A stretch of DNA of 64,000 nt, from positions 27,518 through 91,517 of the forward strand of contig QHSU01000071.1 of the NCBI GenBank assembly GCA_003220535.1. The letters run 5' to 3'. A model generated the notes under the pieces. The model did not search any database. It had not been told where the DNA came from and saw only the letters and a list, made by a program, of their open reading frames with translations. Within the stretch, counting starts at the first letter, position 1. Every line of letters begins with the position of its first letter. Positions 23,328 to 31,010 of the stretch are shown one piece after another. Position numbers and translations under genes: made by a program. The DNA is from Candidatus Rokuibacteriota bacterium. GTDB lineage: Bacteria; Methylomirabilota; Methylomirabilia; Rokubacteriales; CSP1-6.

Positions 23328-23936
23328 TCAGGTCCCCGGGGCGAGACGCCCGGCGGCGGCGAGCTGCCCCACGATGTACTCGGTGACCGCGCGCACGGTG
23401 AGGCGGCTCATGATGACCTCGACCGCCTCCGACGAGTGCAGGCTCTTTTCCAGATAGCCGGCGAACTGGTCGACCGTGAGATCGGACAGGTCGAGCGGGG
23501 TCGGCGCCAGATCGGCCAGCATGCGCTCGACGAGCGAGCGGACGACCGCCTGCTCGTCACCTGGCACTCGGGCCACTCCGTGCTTGGCCGCCAGGTGCTC
23601 GAGCACGGCGCCGACCGTCGCCGGCGACACCATGCGCAATTCGTCCGCGGGCACCGCGATCTGATAGCGCGTCGCGAGCACCCTGGCCAGCACGCTGAGG
23701 TCGCGCCACTCGATGCGCCGCTCCTGGATCAGCCGCATCGGCAGGTCGACGCCGAACGTCTGCTGGCACTTGAAGCTCAGGTCGAGGAAGTCGATCGACT
23801 CGGCGCCGAGATCGCGAACCAGCGCAGCGTCGGACGTCACCTTCGCCTCGTCGACCCCGAGCGACTCGACGATGAGCTTGCCCACGGTCGCGTGCACCTC
23901 GGGGCGGGTCCAGATCTTCGCGGTGTCCCCTTCCAT
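23328..23936 (-). CDS. Long acyl carrier protein
   Basis: 202 residues. The N-terminal ACP domain (about 12-100) has the phosphopantetheine site Ser47 in DLGAESIDFLDLSF, following 'LIVESLGVDEAKVTSDAALV'. An ordinary ACP ends near 80-90 residues. This one continues with a segment ending 'SPATVGAVLEHLAAKHGV', then about 75 residues that resemble a second, degenerate helical carrier-like domain (VVRSLVERMLADL, 'LHSSEAVEVIMSRLTVRAVT', EYIVGQL) with no clear DSL motif. It would hold the growing chain for the KS, KR, DH and ER enzymes encoded around it. The start is at ATG 23936, 17 bases from the upstream stop. Confidence 0.82.
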   Translation of the reverse strand: MEGDTAKIWTRPEVHATVGKLIVESLGVDEAKVTSDAALVRDLGAESIDFLDLSFKCQQTFGVDLPMRLIQERRIEWRDLSVLARVLATRYQIAVPADELRMVSPATVGAVLEHLAAKHGVARVPGDEQAVVRSLVERMLADLAPTPLDLSDLTVDQFAGYLEKSLHSSEAVEVIMSRLTVRAVTEYIVGQLAAAGRLAPGT

Positions 23937-23953
23937 GCGCTCTGCGGCCTCCT

Positions 23954-24706
23954 TCAGCCGATGCCGCCGTCGACGGCGATGACCTGGCCCGTGATGTAGC
24001 TGGCCTCTTCCGACGCGAGAAACACGGCCAGCGTCGCCACCTCCTCGGGCCGTCCCACCCGCCGCATCGGGATCCACTCGCGGATCTTCGACGCGGACAT
24101 GCCGATGAACGGCCGGCTCATGTCGGTCTCGATCAGCCCCGGCGCGATGGCGTTCACCGTCACGCCGCGGGGACCGAGCTCGGTCGCGAGCGCGGCCGTG
24201 AGCGCGTTCACGCCACCCTTCGACGCCGCGTAGTTGACCTGGCCGCGGCCGGCCCGCGACACCAGCACCGAGCTCAGGTTGATGATGCGGCCCCAGCCCC
24301 GGCGGAGCATGTGGTGGGCGCCCAGGCGCGCGCAATGATAGACGCCGTCCAGGTTCGTCTCCAGCACCGACGTCCACTCGCCGTCGGACATCTCGACGAA
24401 CAGCCCTTCCCGGCTGATGCCGGCGTTGTTCACCAGAATGTCGAGCCGGCTGGCGCGCGCGACGACGGCGCCGATCAGCGCTTCGGCCTGAGCCCGGTCG
24501 CTCACGTCCGCCTGATGGACGAAGCCGTGGCCGCCGGCCGCTTCGATTGCTTGCAGCGTCTCCTTGGCGCGCTCGTGCTGCTGCCGATAGTTGATACAGA
24601 CCGTCGCGCCGGCGTGCGCGAGACCCGTGGCGATCGCTCGCCCGATTCCCCGCGAGGCGCCCGTGACGAGCGCGACCCGACCGGTCAGGTCGATCTGCAC
24701 GGGCAC
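23954..24706 (-). CDS. FabG-like 3-oxoacyl-ACP reductase (SDR)
   Basis: 250 residues from GTG 24706 (a second GTG lies 6 bases later). Complete classical SDR: TGASRGIGRAIATGLAHAG, NNAGISREGLF, catalytic Ser in INLSSV, and NYAASKGGVNALTAALATEL with Tyr-x3-Lys. VNAIAPGLIETDM and the C-terminal YITGQVIAVDGG are typical FabG. It would reduce 3-ketoacyl-ACP with NADPH. It lies between KS-beta and ACP genes with only a few bases on each side, so it is part of the cassette and not the housekeeping fabG. Confidence 0.9.
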   Translation of the reverse strand: MPVQIDLTGRVALVTGASRGIGRAIATGLAHAGATVCINYRQQHERAKETLQAIEAAGGHGFVHQADVSDRAQAEALIGAVVARASRLDILVNNAGISREGLFVEMSDGEWTSVLETNLDGVYHCARLGAHHMLRRGWGRIINLSSVLVSRAGRGQVNYAASKGGVNALTAALATELGPRGVTVNAIAPGLIETDMSRPFIGMSASKIREWIPMRRVGRPEEVATLAVFLASEEASYITGQVIAVDGGIG

Positions 24707-24708
24707 CG

Positions 24709-25932
24709 CTAGCTCTTCACCATCAGCGCCGAGCACTCGCCGAAGAGTCCGAGCGAGAGCACCAGGGCCGACCGGAACGCCGGGGCCGCCGACTGCGGAG
24801 GCTGCGAGACGGCACGCGGAAGTGTAGCGTGCTCGAGCACCGCCGAACAAGCCAGCAGCTCCACGGGGCTCGCCGCCGCGCCGAGGTCGGCGTGAGCCTG
24901 CTTCATCCTGAGGCAGGTGATCGTCGACGCGCGGGCGCCCAGCGCGCGCGCGAGCGCCGCCTGCTCGGCGGCGTCGTGGGCGGGAATGCCGTCGCCGTGC
25001 AGGCTCACCAGATCGGGGGCGTCCCGCACCTCCTCCAGCACGGTGTCGATCACCCGGGCCAGACGCTCCGCAAGCCGCGCCGGATCGTCGCCACCGCCGA
25101 GGCATCCGTCGCCGGCGGCCGAGGCGAAGCCGGCCAGCTCGCCGTGGACCGCCGCGCCGCGCGAGAGCGCGTGCTCGGCCTCCTCGAGGACAAGGAGGCC
25201 GCTGCCCTCGCCCGGGATCAGTCCGGGTCGGCCGTCGTCGGAGGCGATCACGCCCGAGCCCCAGTGCGTCGTGAAGAAGAGCTCCTCGAGCTGGTCGTCG
25301 GCGCCGCCGCAGAGAGCCACGTCGAGGTCGTCTTCGGCGATGAGATGCATAGCATCGCCGATCGCGCGCGCACCGCCCACGTGGCCTTCGGTCAACGCGC
25401 GACAGAACCCCTGGGCGTCGTTCGCGATCGCGAGGTGGCCGGCCGCCAGGTTCGGCAGCGTCTTGAGCGAGAAGTCGAGCGGGTTGATCGAGCGCATGCA
25501 GAACGCGTTGGCGCGCGCCATGTCGAGCGTGCCCGGCGCGTCCGCGGACTCTGACGCCGCGAGGTACTGGATCATCGAGGCGAGGTCCCAGGCGAGCATG
25601 TTCACACCGAGGAGGACACCGAAGCGCTCGGGATCGCCGGCGCCGGGCTCGAGCCCGGCGTCTTCAATCGCGAGCGCCGCTCCGAGCATCGCGAGCAGCG
25701 TCGCGCGGTTCCAGAGCTTTTGCTGCTTGCGGGGCAGACGCGCCAGGTGCGGCTGGATCGCGTCCGCCATCACCTCGGCTCCGTGCGAGGCCGGCAGCCC
25801 GAGCGCCGCGAGCCGGTCGCGACGGCCGACCGCGGAGCGGCCCGCGCAGAGGGCCTCCCAGTGCTGGGCGATGCCGACGCCGAGCGGCGTGACGACGCCG
25901 CGCCCGGTCAGGAGCACGGAGCGTCCCGTCAC
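24709..25932 (-). CDS. KS-beta / chain-length-factor-like beta-ketoacyl synthase without the active-site Cys
   Basis: 407 residues. The thiolase-fold layout is kept (VLLTGRGVVTPLGVGIAQHW, 'VALCGGADDQLEELFFTT', 'PGEGSGLLVLEEAEHA', the His in VSLHGDGIPAHD and the His in KQAHADLGAA). Where an active KS has TACTSSAQAIG, this one reads TEGHVGGARAIG, placing His174 at the Cys position. Type II PKS chain-length factors and the ApeC-type partners of aryl-polyene synthases also lack this Cys and act as heterodimer partners. The obvious partner is the intact KS at 20653-21969. GTG 25932 overlaps the previous stop (GTGA). Confidence 0.82.
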   Translation of the reverse strand: MTGRSVLLTGRGVVTPLGVGIAQHWEALCAGRSAVGRRDRLAALGLPASHGAEVMADAIQPHLARLPRKQQKLWNRATLLAMLGAALAIEDAGLEPGAGDPERFGVLLGVNMLAWDLASMIQYLAASESADAPGTLDMARANAFCMRSINPLDFSLKTLPNLAAGHLAIANDAQGFCRALTEGHVGGARAIGDAMHLIAEDDLDVALCGGADDQLEELFFTTHWGSGVIASDDGRPGLIPGEGSGLLVLEEAEHALSRGAAVHGELAGFASAAGDGCLGGGDDPARLAERLARVIDTVLEEVRDAPDLVSLHGDGIPAHDAAEQAALARALGARASTITCLRMKQAHADLGAAASPVELLACSAVLEHATLPRAVSQPPQSAAPAFRSALVLSLGLFGECSALMVKS

Positions 25933-26366
25933 GCGCCGCGTCCCGGCGCGACGAGATCGACGCCTGGCACGCTCACGCACACGAACATGATCCTTGCTTC
26001 GGCGATCGGTCGGGACTCGCAATACACGCGAGCTTCCGTTTCGGCGACGCTCGTTCCGTCGGCCACCGACGACACCCCGCCGAGCGTCGCCACGGCGAGA
26101 AGCCGCTCGCCCGCGGCTGCGGTGCCCTCGAACCGGCAGTCTGGCACCTTGAGGAGCAGCGGGAGCCGCCGCTCGCCGAGGTGGCGGAAGACCAGATGGC
26201 CGCCGGTCATCGCCATCAGCTCGAGCAGCATCGACTCGGGGACGTGCTCGGGGCCCACGGGCCCGCTGAAGACGTCCTCGCCCGCGTCAAAGCGCTTGGC
26301 CACCTCGATCCGGGGAGCGCCTTCGAGGGTGAGCGACACGATCTCGTCGACGAAACGATAGCGCAT
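25929..26366 (-). CDS. Hotdog-fold dehydratase-like protein, catalytic His missing
   Basis: 145 residues, FabZ/FabA-sized. Aligned to the FabZ-like protein encoded downstream, 'VFTDHFPGYPVFPGALVVEAF' corresponds to 'VFSGPVGPEHVPESMLLELM'. The Glu (Glu49) is kept but the catalytic His becomes Gly35. A displaced His41 lies nearby. The remaining strands (LLLKVPDCRFEGTAAAGERL, 'AETEARVYCESRPIAEARIM') fit the hotdog fold. It may pair with the complete dehydratase, as degenerate and active dehydratase subunits do in aryl-polyene systems, which is an inference. First gene of the FAS-like part, 62 bases after the SLBB gene. Confidence 0.75.
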   Translation of the reverse strand: MRYRFVDEIVSLTLEGAPRIEVAKRFDAGEDVFSGPVGPEHVPESMLLELMAMTGGHLVFRHLGERRLPLLLKVPDCRFEGTAAAGERLLAVATLGGVSSVADGTSVAETEARVYCESRPIAEARIMFVCVSVPGVDLVAPGRGA

Positions 26367-26428
26367 CAGGTATTGAACAGAACGAGCGCGAGCGGGCCGC
26401 GGGCGTCGAGCCGGCGCGACCCGCGACC

Positions 26429-29071
26429 CTAGAACAGGATCGCCAGCGCCGCGAGGCCCAGGAGCGCCGAGCCGATCGTCTGGACGACGTCGCGGATCGT
26501 CGGCAGCGTGCGGATCTTCTCCTCTTCCTTGGGCGGCACCATGACCGTGTCGCCCGGCTCCACCGTACGGATATTGGTGAAGCTCGAGATGCCCGAGCCG
26601 TCGGCCTTCACGATGTGGGCTTCCTTCTTGTCCGCCTCTTTCGAGAAGCCGCCGACGCGGTTGATGTAGTAGTCGACGCCGGCGCCTTCCTTGTACTGGA
26701 CCGAGGTCGAGTTGCGGACCGCGCCGATGACAAGGACCGACTGCGGCGGCTCGGGCACGGTCAGGGCGTCGCCCTCGATCAGGACGACGTCGTTCTGGCC
26801 GCCCTTGAGCCGGTCGGGCTGGTCGAGCTGCACGACCATGCGGCCCACCACCACCTTCGAGGCCAGGAGCCGCAGCGCCTCGCGGCGCGCCTGCAGCGCC
26901 TGCTGCTGGGCCGCGACCTCTTCCTTCTCGGCGCCGACGATCACCGTCGCCGCGGCGGCGAGCATGCGCTGCTCCTGCACCTTGAGGAAGGCCTCGAGCT
27001 GTTCCTGCTCGGTCTTCCGGAGCGCGGCCCGCGTGAACACCGATCCCTTGAGGAAGGCGCGGTCGGTGAAGCCTCCGGCGCGCGCGAGCACGGAGCTCAG
27101 CCGTTCCCCATCCGAGATCGTGTAAACGCCCGGCCGGACGATTTCGCCGGTCAGTGTCACCGTGCGCGCCGCCTTGAGCTCGGTGCGCACCGTGACCTCG
27201 TCGAGCGCCTTGAGGAGGAGATCTTGGCTCTGGTCGCCGCTCCACGCCTTCTTGAGGTCGACCGCCACGATCTCCATCGACAGGTCGGGCCGGCGGCGCG
27301 CCACCTCGACGCGCTCGGCGTACGCTTCGGGCAGGAGCTTGTCGGCCGGCAAGAGCTGGCTGATGCGCATCATCGGCTTGAGCTCGTACGCGCCGGGATA
27401 CCGCACCGCGCCGTCGACCTTCACGATGTTGTAGACGCGCGGGTCGCTCCGGTGGATCAGCACGAGGTCGCCGGCGTTGATCGGTGGGTTGCTTTCCTCG
27501 TCGCCCTTCAAATAGTGGCTCGCCAGGTTGACGTCGAGCGTCACGCGCTCGGCGTCCGGGAGCGCGCGGACGATCTGGACCCGTCTCAGATAGCTCGTGG
27601 GCGTAACCCCGCCCGCCATCGTGACCACGTCGGCGAGCCGCGTGCCGGTCACGACCTCGTAGATCGCCGGCCGCTTGACTTCGCCGGCCACCGCCACCAC
27701 GTCGCCAAGGGGCGGGACGAAGATCGTGTCGCCCGACTCGAGGCGGTAGTCGCGCGTGCGGTCGCCGCGCTGGAGGAAGTCGTAGAGGTCGACCCGCGCG
27801 ACCTGGATGTTGCTGCGCAGGAGCCGCACCTCGCGGAGCGAGCCGAGCTTCGTCGGCCCGCCGGCGCTGTAGAGCGCGTTGGTCACCGTGGCGAGCGAGC
27901 TGAGCGTGTAGACGCCGGGCTGGCAGACCTCGCCGACGACGTGGACGCTCACCGTGCGGAGCCGCCCCATCGTCACGCTCGTCTGAAAGCCCCGGAAGAA
28001 CCGGGCGAGCTCGTCGCGGATCAGCCGATCGGCCTGAGAAAACGTGAGCCCCCAGATCCGGAGGTCGCCGACCTTCGGGAGCACGATGCGTCCGTTGCGG
28101 TCGACGGTGCGGATCAGCGTGCTGTCCACCGCTCCCCACACGTTGATCGTCAGATCGTCGCCGGGCCCGAGCACGTAATCCGGCCCGACGGGAATGTCGT
28201 CGACCGGCGCGAACGTCGAGACATTCGTGGCGAACATCGAATAGCCGTACTGGCGCAGCGGCGTGCCGAACGGCCCGAGGTACGCCTGATCCTGAGTGAG
28301 TTGCCGCTGCTGGGCCTGCTGGAACTGCTGTTGCTGCTGTGGTTGTTGCAGCGGCGACTGCTGATGCTGCGCCTGCTGCAGCTGGGCCTGCTGCAGCTGC
28401 GATTGCTGGAGTTGCGACTGCTGGAGTTGCGGCTGCTGGAGTTGCGATTGCTGGAGGAACGGCTGCTGTAGTTGTAGCTGCTGGACCTGTTGCAGGCCCC
28501 CGATCTGCTGGACCCGGATCGGATCCAGGTTGAAGCCGGCCTCGATCCTCGAGAGCTCGTCGACCTCGGGCGCCGCCGGAGCCAGACCGCCACTCTGCAC
28601 TCTCGTCGCGTCGGCCGCCGACTGCTGGTTGACCTGAGCCGGCACACCGGGCGCGCCCTGAGACACGGTGACCTGGGTGACCGTCCCGGCGGGCGGCTGC
28701 GGCTGCTGCATCGGCAGTGGCTCGGCCGTCCGCGTCCGCGGAATCGAGAAGGTCTGATACGACCGCGTCCCTCCGCCCGGCTGGCAGGCGTTCGACCCCG
28801 CCGGGCCGACGGGCCGCTGGACCATCTGAGGTTGGGTCTGCTGGAACATCTGTTGTAGCTGCTGCTGAGGGGCACCGATGTAGGGAGCCGTCGTGCTCGG
28901 ACCGGGCAGCACTTTGCCGTAGGTGCCGTCGCCGGTCGTGAGCGACGGCATCAGCGGCTGGCCGTTGCCCGGGGTGGACGTCTGCCCGAGCGCCGGCGAG
29001 AGCGCGAGCCCGAAGTCCGAGCCGAGCAGCGCGACCAGCATCACGATGGCGAAGAGCTTTCTCGGCCGCAT
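26429..29071 (-). CDS. Wza-like polysaccharide export protein with several SLBB domains and a Gln-rich tract
   Basis: 880 residues, more than twice the size of Wza. Signal peptide (1-30), a disordered Pro/Gln region, and a glutamine-rich repeat at about 193-257 (units QLQQS, QLQQA, QLQQP). The polysaccharide-export domain starts near 290 with DDIPVGPDYVLGPGDDLTI. Several SLBB beta-grasp repeats follow (VVGEVCQPGVYTLSS, VAGEVKRPAIYEVVTGT, VDGAVRYPGAYELKP, LTGEIVRPGVYTISDG, VIGAVRNSTSVQYKEG). The C-terminal hydrophobic helix (TIGSALLGLAALAILF) could span the outer membrane. It probably forms the export channel for the polysaccharide or lipid made by neighbouring genes. It heads the arn/FAS operon. 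Confidence 0.9.
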   Translation of the reverse strand: MRPRKLFAIVMLVALLGSDFGLALSPALGQTSTPGNGQPLMPSLTTGDGTYGKVLPGPSTTAPYIGAPQQQLQQMFQQTQPQMVQRPVGPAGSNACQPGGGTRSYQTFSIPRTRTAEPLPMQQPQPPAGTVTQVTVSQGAPGVPAQVNQQSAADATRVQSGGLAPAAPEVDELSRIEAGFNLDPIRVQQIGGLQQVQQLQLQQPFLQQSQLQQPQLQQSQLQQSQLQQAQLQQAQHQQSPLQQPQQQQQFQQAQQRQLTQDQAYLGPFGTPLRQYGYSMFATNVSTFAPVDDIPVGPDYVLGPGDDLTINVWGAVDSTLIRTVDRNGRIVLPKVGDLRIWGLTFSQADRLIRDELARFFRGFQTSVTMGRLRTVSVHVVGEVCQPGVYTLSSLATVTNALYSAGGPTKLGSLREVRLLRSNIQVARVDLYDFLQRGDRTRDYRLESGDTIFVPPLGDVVAVAGEVKRPAIYEVVTGTRLADVVTMAGGVTPTSYLRRVQIVRALPDAERVTLDVNLASHYLKGDEESNPPINAGDLVLIHRSDPRVYNIVKVDGAVRYPGAYELKPMMRISQLLPADKLLPEAYAERVEVARRRPDLSMEIVAVDLKKAWSGDQSQDLLLKALDEVTVRTELKAARTVTLTGEIVRPGVYTISDGERLSSVLARAGGFTDRAFLKGSVFTRAALRKTEQEQLEAFLKVQEQRMLAAAATVIVGAEKEEVAAQQQALQARREALRLLASKVVVGRMVVQLDQPDRLKGGQNDVVLIEGDALTVPEPPQSVLVIGAVRNSTSVQYKEGAGVDYYINRVGGFSKEADKKEAHIVKADGSGISSFTNIRTVEPGDTVMVPPKEEEKIRTLPTIRDVVQTIGSALLGLAALAILF
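28371..28460. repeat. 15-bp tandem repeats encoding a Gln-rich tract
   Basis: Six consecutive 15-base units (for example GATTGCTGGAGTTGC on the + strand) inside the SLBB gene, each giving five residues of the type QLQQS. Less regular Gln codons extend the tract on both sides (about 28301-28492). Such DNA is prone to length change in multiples of five residues. Confidence 0.8.
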
Positions 29072-29232
29072 CTTCCTACCCCCTCTTGAGGCCCCGATTC
29101 TAGCGGACGATCTTCCTACCGGGAAATTTGTCTTCAAGGTCGGCCAGGGCGTCGGCGACTCCCTCGACCCCTTTGCCCACCGCCTCGAAGCGACTATGCT
29201 GGCCACATGCATCTGACTAACGGAGGCCGCTG

Positions 29233-29526
29233 ATGCGAATCGCGACCGTGGCCCGGCTCAAGGCGACCTTGAGCGAGCACCTGGCTCGCGTCAAGGCTGG
29301 TGAAGAAGTGATCGTGACCGAGCGCGGGAAGCCGATCGCGAAGATCGTTCCGATCGGACGCGGCCAGGCGGCGGTGCCGGCCCACCTGCTCGAACTGGCT
29401 CGCGCCGGGCTCGTCCGGCTCGGCTCTGGGAGGATCCCAAAAGGGTTCTGGAAGATGCCGCGCCCGGTTGTTCCTGATGGAGCCGGGGTGAAGGCAGTCT
29501 TGGAGGAGCGCGAGAGCGGACGATAA
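29233..29526 (+). CDS. Phd/YefM-type antitoxin, now without a working toxin
   Basis: 97 residues. ATG 29233 has CGGAGG upstream. The N-terminal fold of Phd antitoxins is plain: RIATVARLKATLSEHLARVK, then EEVIVTERGKPIAKIVPI. The C-terminal part (LVRLGSGRIPKGFW) is the toxin-binding tail. A VapC-like toxin frame begins at the antitoxin's end but stops after 35 codons. The antitoxin may remain as a DNA-binding repressor or as protection against another VapC. It is divergent from the SLBB gene. Confidence 0.85.
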   Translation: MRIATVARLKATLSEHLARVKAGEEVIVTERGKPIAKIVPIGRGQAAVPAHLLELARAGLVRLGSGRIPKGFWKMPRPVVPDGAGVKAVLEERESGR

Positions 29527-29630
29527 GGTTCTGGGACACTTCCGCGAGCGTCGCGCTCTGCCTGAGAGAATCCATGACTCCTCGCGTGAGCAGCATTGCG
29601 GAAGGGGACGGAACGATCGTCGTCTGGTGA
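29523..29630 (+). pseudogene. vapC: Remnant of a VapC (PIN-domain) toxin
   Basis: Starting at the antitoxin's stop, the frame reads IRFWDTSASVALCLRESMTP and stops at TGA after IVVW. The 'R-F-WDTSA-V-L' start, with the first PIN Asp, is typical of VapC. The expected ATG overlap is ATA here, and about 100 residues that hold the other acidic residues are gone. The remainder appears deleted up to the next gene at 29646. Confidence 0.75.
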
Positions 29631-29645
29631 GCCCGACGCGACCGC

Positions 29646-31010
29646 TCATCGCGGGCGGATCCCCTGGACGGCGCGCTCGATCCACGCCGGCGGCCCGCTC
29701 AGGCGCTCGTCCACCAGCCGGAGCAGCTTGCGGCCGGTGCGGAGCGTACCCCGCGGGACGAACACCACCTCGAGATCGATCAAGCGCTGGCAGTAGGCGA
29801 GCCACGCGTCGGGCCGCGAACGTTGCAGCGCTCCGAGCACTTCCTGGACAGCCCGCTCGCGCGCCGTCCCGTCGCCCTCGAGCTCGAGGCGGATCTGCAC
29901 GACCGTCGTGAGGTCGCGCTCGTAGAGGGCGACCTGCCAATCGCTCGCGAGCCCCGGCACGGCCCGCAGCAGCGGCTCGAAGAAGTCGGGGTGGAGGTTG
30001 CCCCACGCGCACGAGACCTGCTCGTCGAGCCGACCGCGCAGCGGCGAGAGCCGCCGGAACGGAAGCCCGCACGCGCAGGGCTCCGACAGCCAGCGCGCCA
30101 CGTCTCCGGTGCGGTAGCGGATCAACGGCATCACGCGCCGGTTCACCGTCGTCAGCACGATCTCACCGTAGCCGTCGGAATCGGCATCGGCGATCTCCAC
30201 ATAGAAATCGAACTCGTTGACGTGGTAGCCCGCCCGGTGCGTGCACTCGAACGCGAGGATCGTCGCCGCCTCCGTCGAGGCGTACGTCATGCAGAGGAGC
30301 GCGCCCCAGAACGCCTCCAGCTCGGCGCGCGTGCGGGGCGTGATGCCCTCGCCGCCCCCGACGAGGAGCTTCAGCGGGCCGGGGCGTCCCCGCTCGCGCG
30401 CGATCTCGGTCAGGCGCGCCAGCCAGAACGGGTCGCTCACGATCACGTTGAAGCGGTACTCGGCGAGCCTCGTGTACGCCTCGCTCGGGTCCACCCGCCC
30501 GACGACCATCGCGAACACGGGCGTGTAGCGGACCAGACGCTCGGTGAGAAGCGAGCCCAGGCCCCAGCCGAGATCGAGCGTCGAGAGGAGCCGGTCGCCG
30601 CGCTCGAGACCGTAGAGACCGAGCATGAGACCGCCCTGACGCGCGTTGTACTCGAGCTCCTTCCGACTCAGGTAGACGCGCGTCACAGGACCCGAGGTGC
30701 CCGAGCTCTCGATGGCGAGCTCGGGCGCTTGCGTCAGGAGCGCCTCGGGCCGGGTCTTGAGCACTTCGGGCGTGAGGAAGAATTCCCCCAGGTCCTCGGG
30801 GCGGCGAGCACGCCCGACGTCGATGCGCGCGGCGGCGAAGGCGTCGCGGTACCACGGCGCGCGCGCGGCCGTCCTGAACGTCTCGCGCAGCCCGGGGGCC
30901 CGCAGCGCGTGGAGGAGCCCGAGCGGCATGGCGCGCAGAAACGCCATCGGCAGCCGCGGATAGCGGCGGCCGAGCGCGAAGAGCATCTCGGACCCGATGC
31001 GGAGATTCAT
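29646..31010 (-). CDS. PaaK/CapK-like adenylate-forming enzyme (phenylacetate-CoA ligase family)
   Basis: 454 residues. The AMP-binding signature is ESSGTSGPVTRVYLS, with later blocks CMTYASTEAATIL and RYRTGDVARWL, a short Cys pair in SEPCACGLPF and the C-terminal subdomain. This subfamily is common in capsule and exopolysaccharide loci (CapK), where it may activate an acyl or amino acid group for attachment to the sugar. Its acid substrate is unknown. Its start overlaps by 4 bases the stop of the aminotransferase gene upstream, suggesting that the amino group made there may be acylated by its product. It could also feed the FAS-like cassette downstream. Confidence 0.83.
   Translation of the reverse strand: MNLRIGSEMLFALGRRYPRLPMAFLRAMPLGLLHALRAPGLRETFRTAARAPWYRDAFAAARIDVGRARRPEDLGEFFLTPEVLKTRPEALLTQAPELAIESSGTSGPVTRVYLSRKELEYNARQGGLMLGLYGLERGDRLLSTLDLGWGLGSLLTERLVRYTPVFAMVVGRVDPSEAYTRLAEYRFNVIVSDPFWLARLTEIARERGRPGPLKLLVGGGEGITPRTRAELEAFWGALLCMTYASTEAATILAFECTHRAGYHVNEFDFYVEIADADSDGYGEIVLTTVNRRVMPLIRYRTGDVARWLSEPCACGLPFRRLSPLRGRLDEQVSCAWGNLHPDFFEPLLRAVPGLASDWQVALYERDLTTVVQIRLELEGDGTARERAVQEVLGALQRSRPDAWLAYCQRLIDLEVVFVPRGTLRTGRKLLRLVDERLSGPPAWIERAVQGIRPR

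Noticed and set aside
20653..26366. Aryl-polyene (APE) biosynthesis cluster
   Set aside because: KS, KS-beta, ACP, KR and two hotdog genes fit, but the ammonia lyase or ligase, acyltransferases, LolA/MMPL exporters and methyltransferase are absent, and a FabL-like enoyl reductase would prevent polyene formation.
26615..28471. A 618-codon open frame on the + strand opposite the SLBB gene
   Set aside because: It is a low-complexity His/Leu/Arg-rich shadow of a strongly supported gene, common opposite GC-rich coding DNA. The same applies to long antisense frames at 20632-22086, 30-32 kb and 43.9-45.2 kb.
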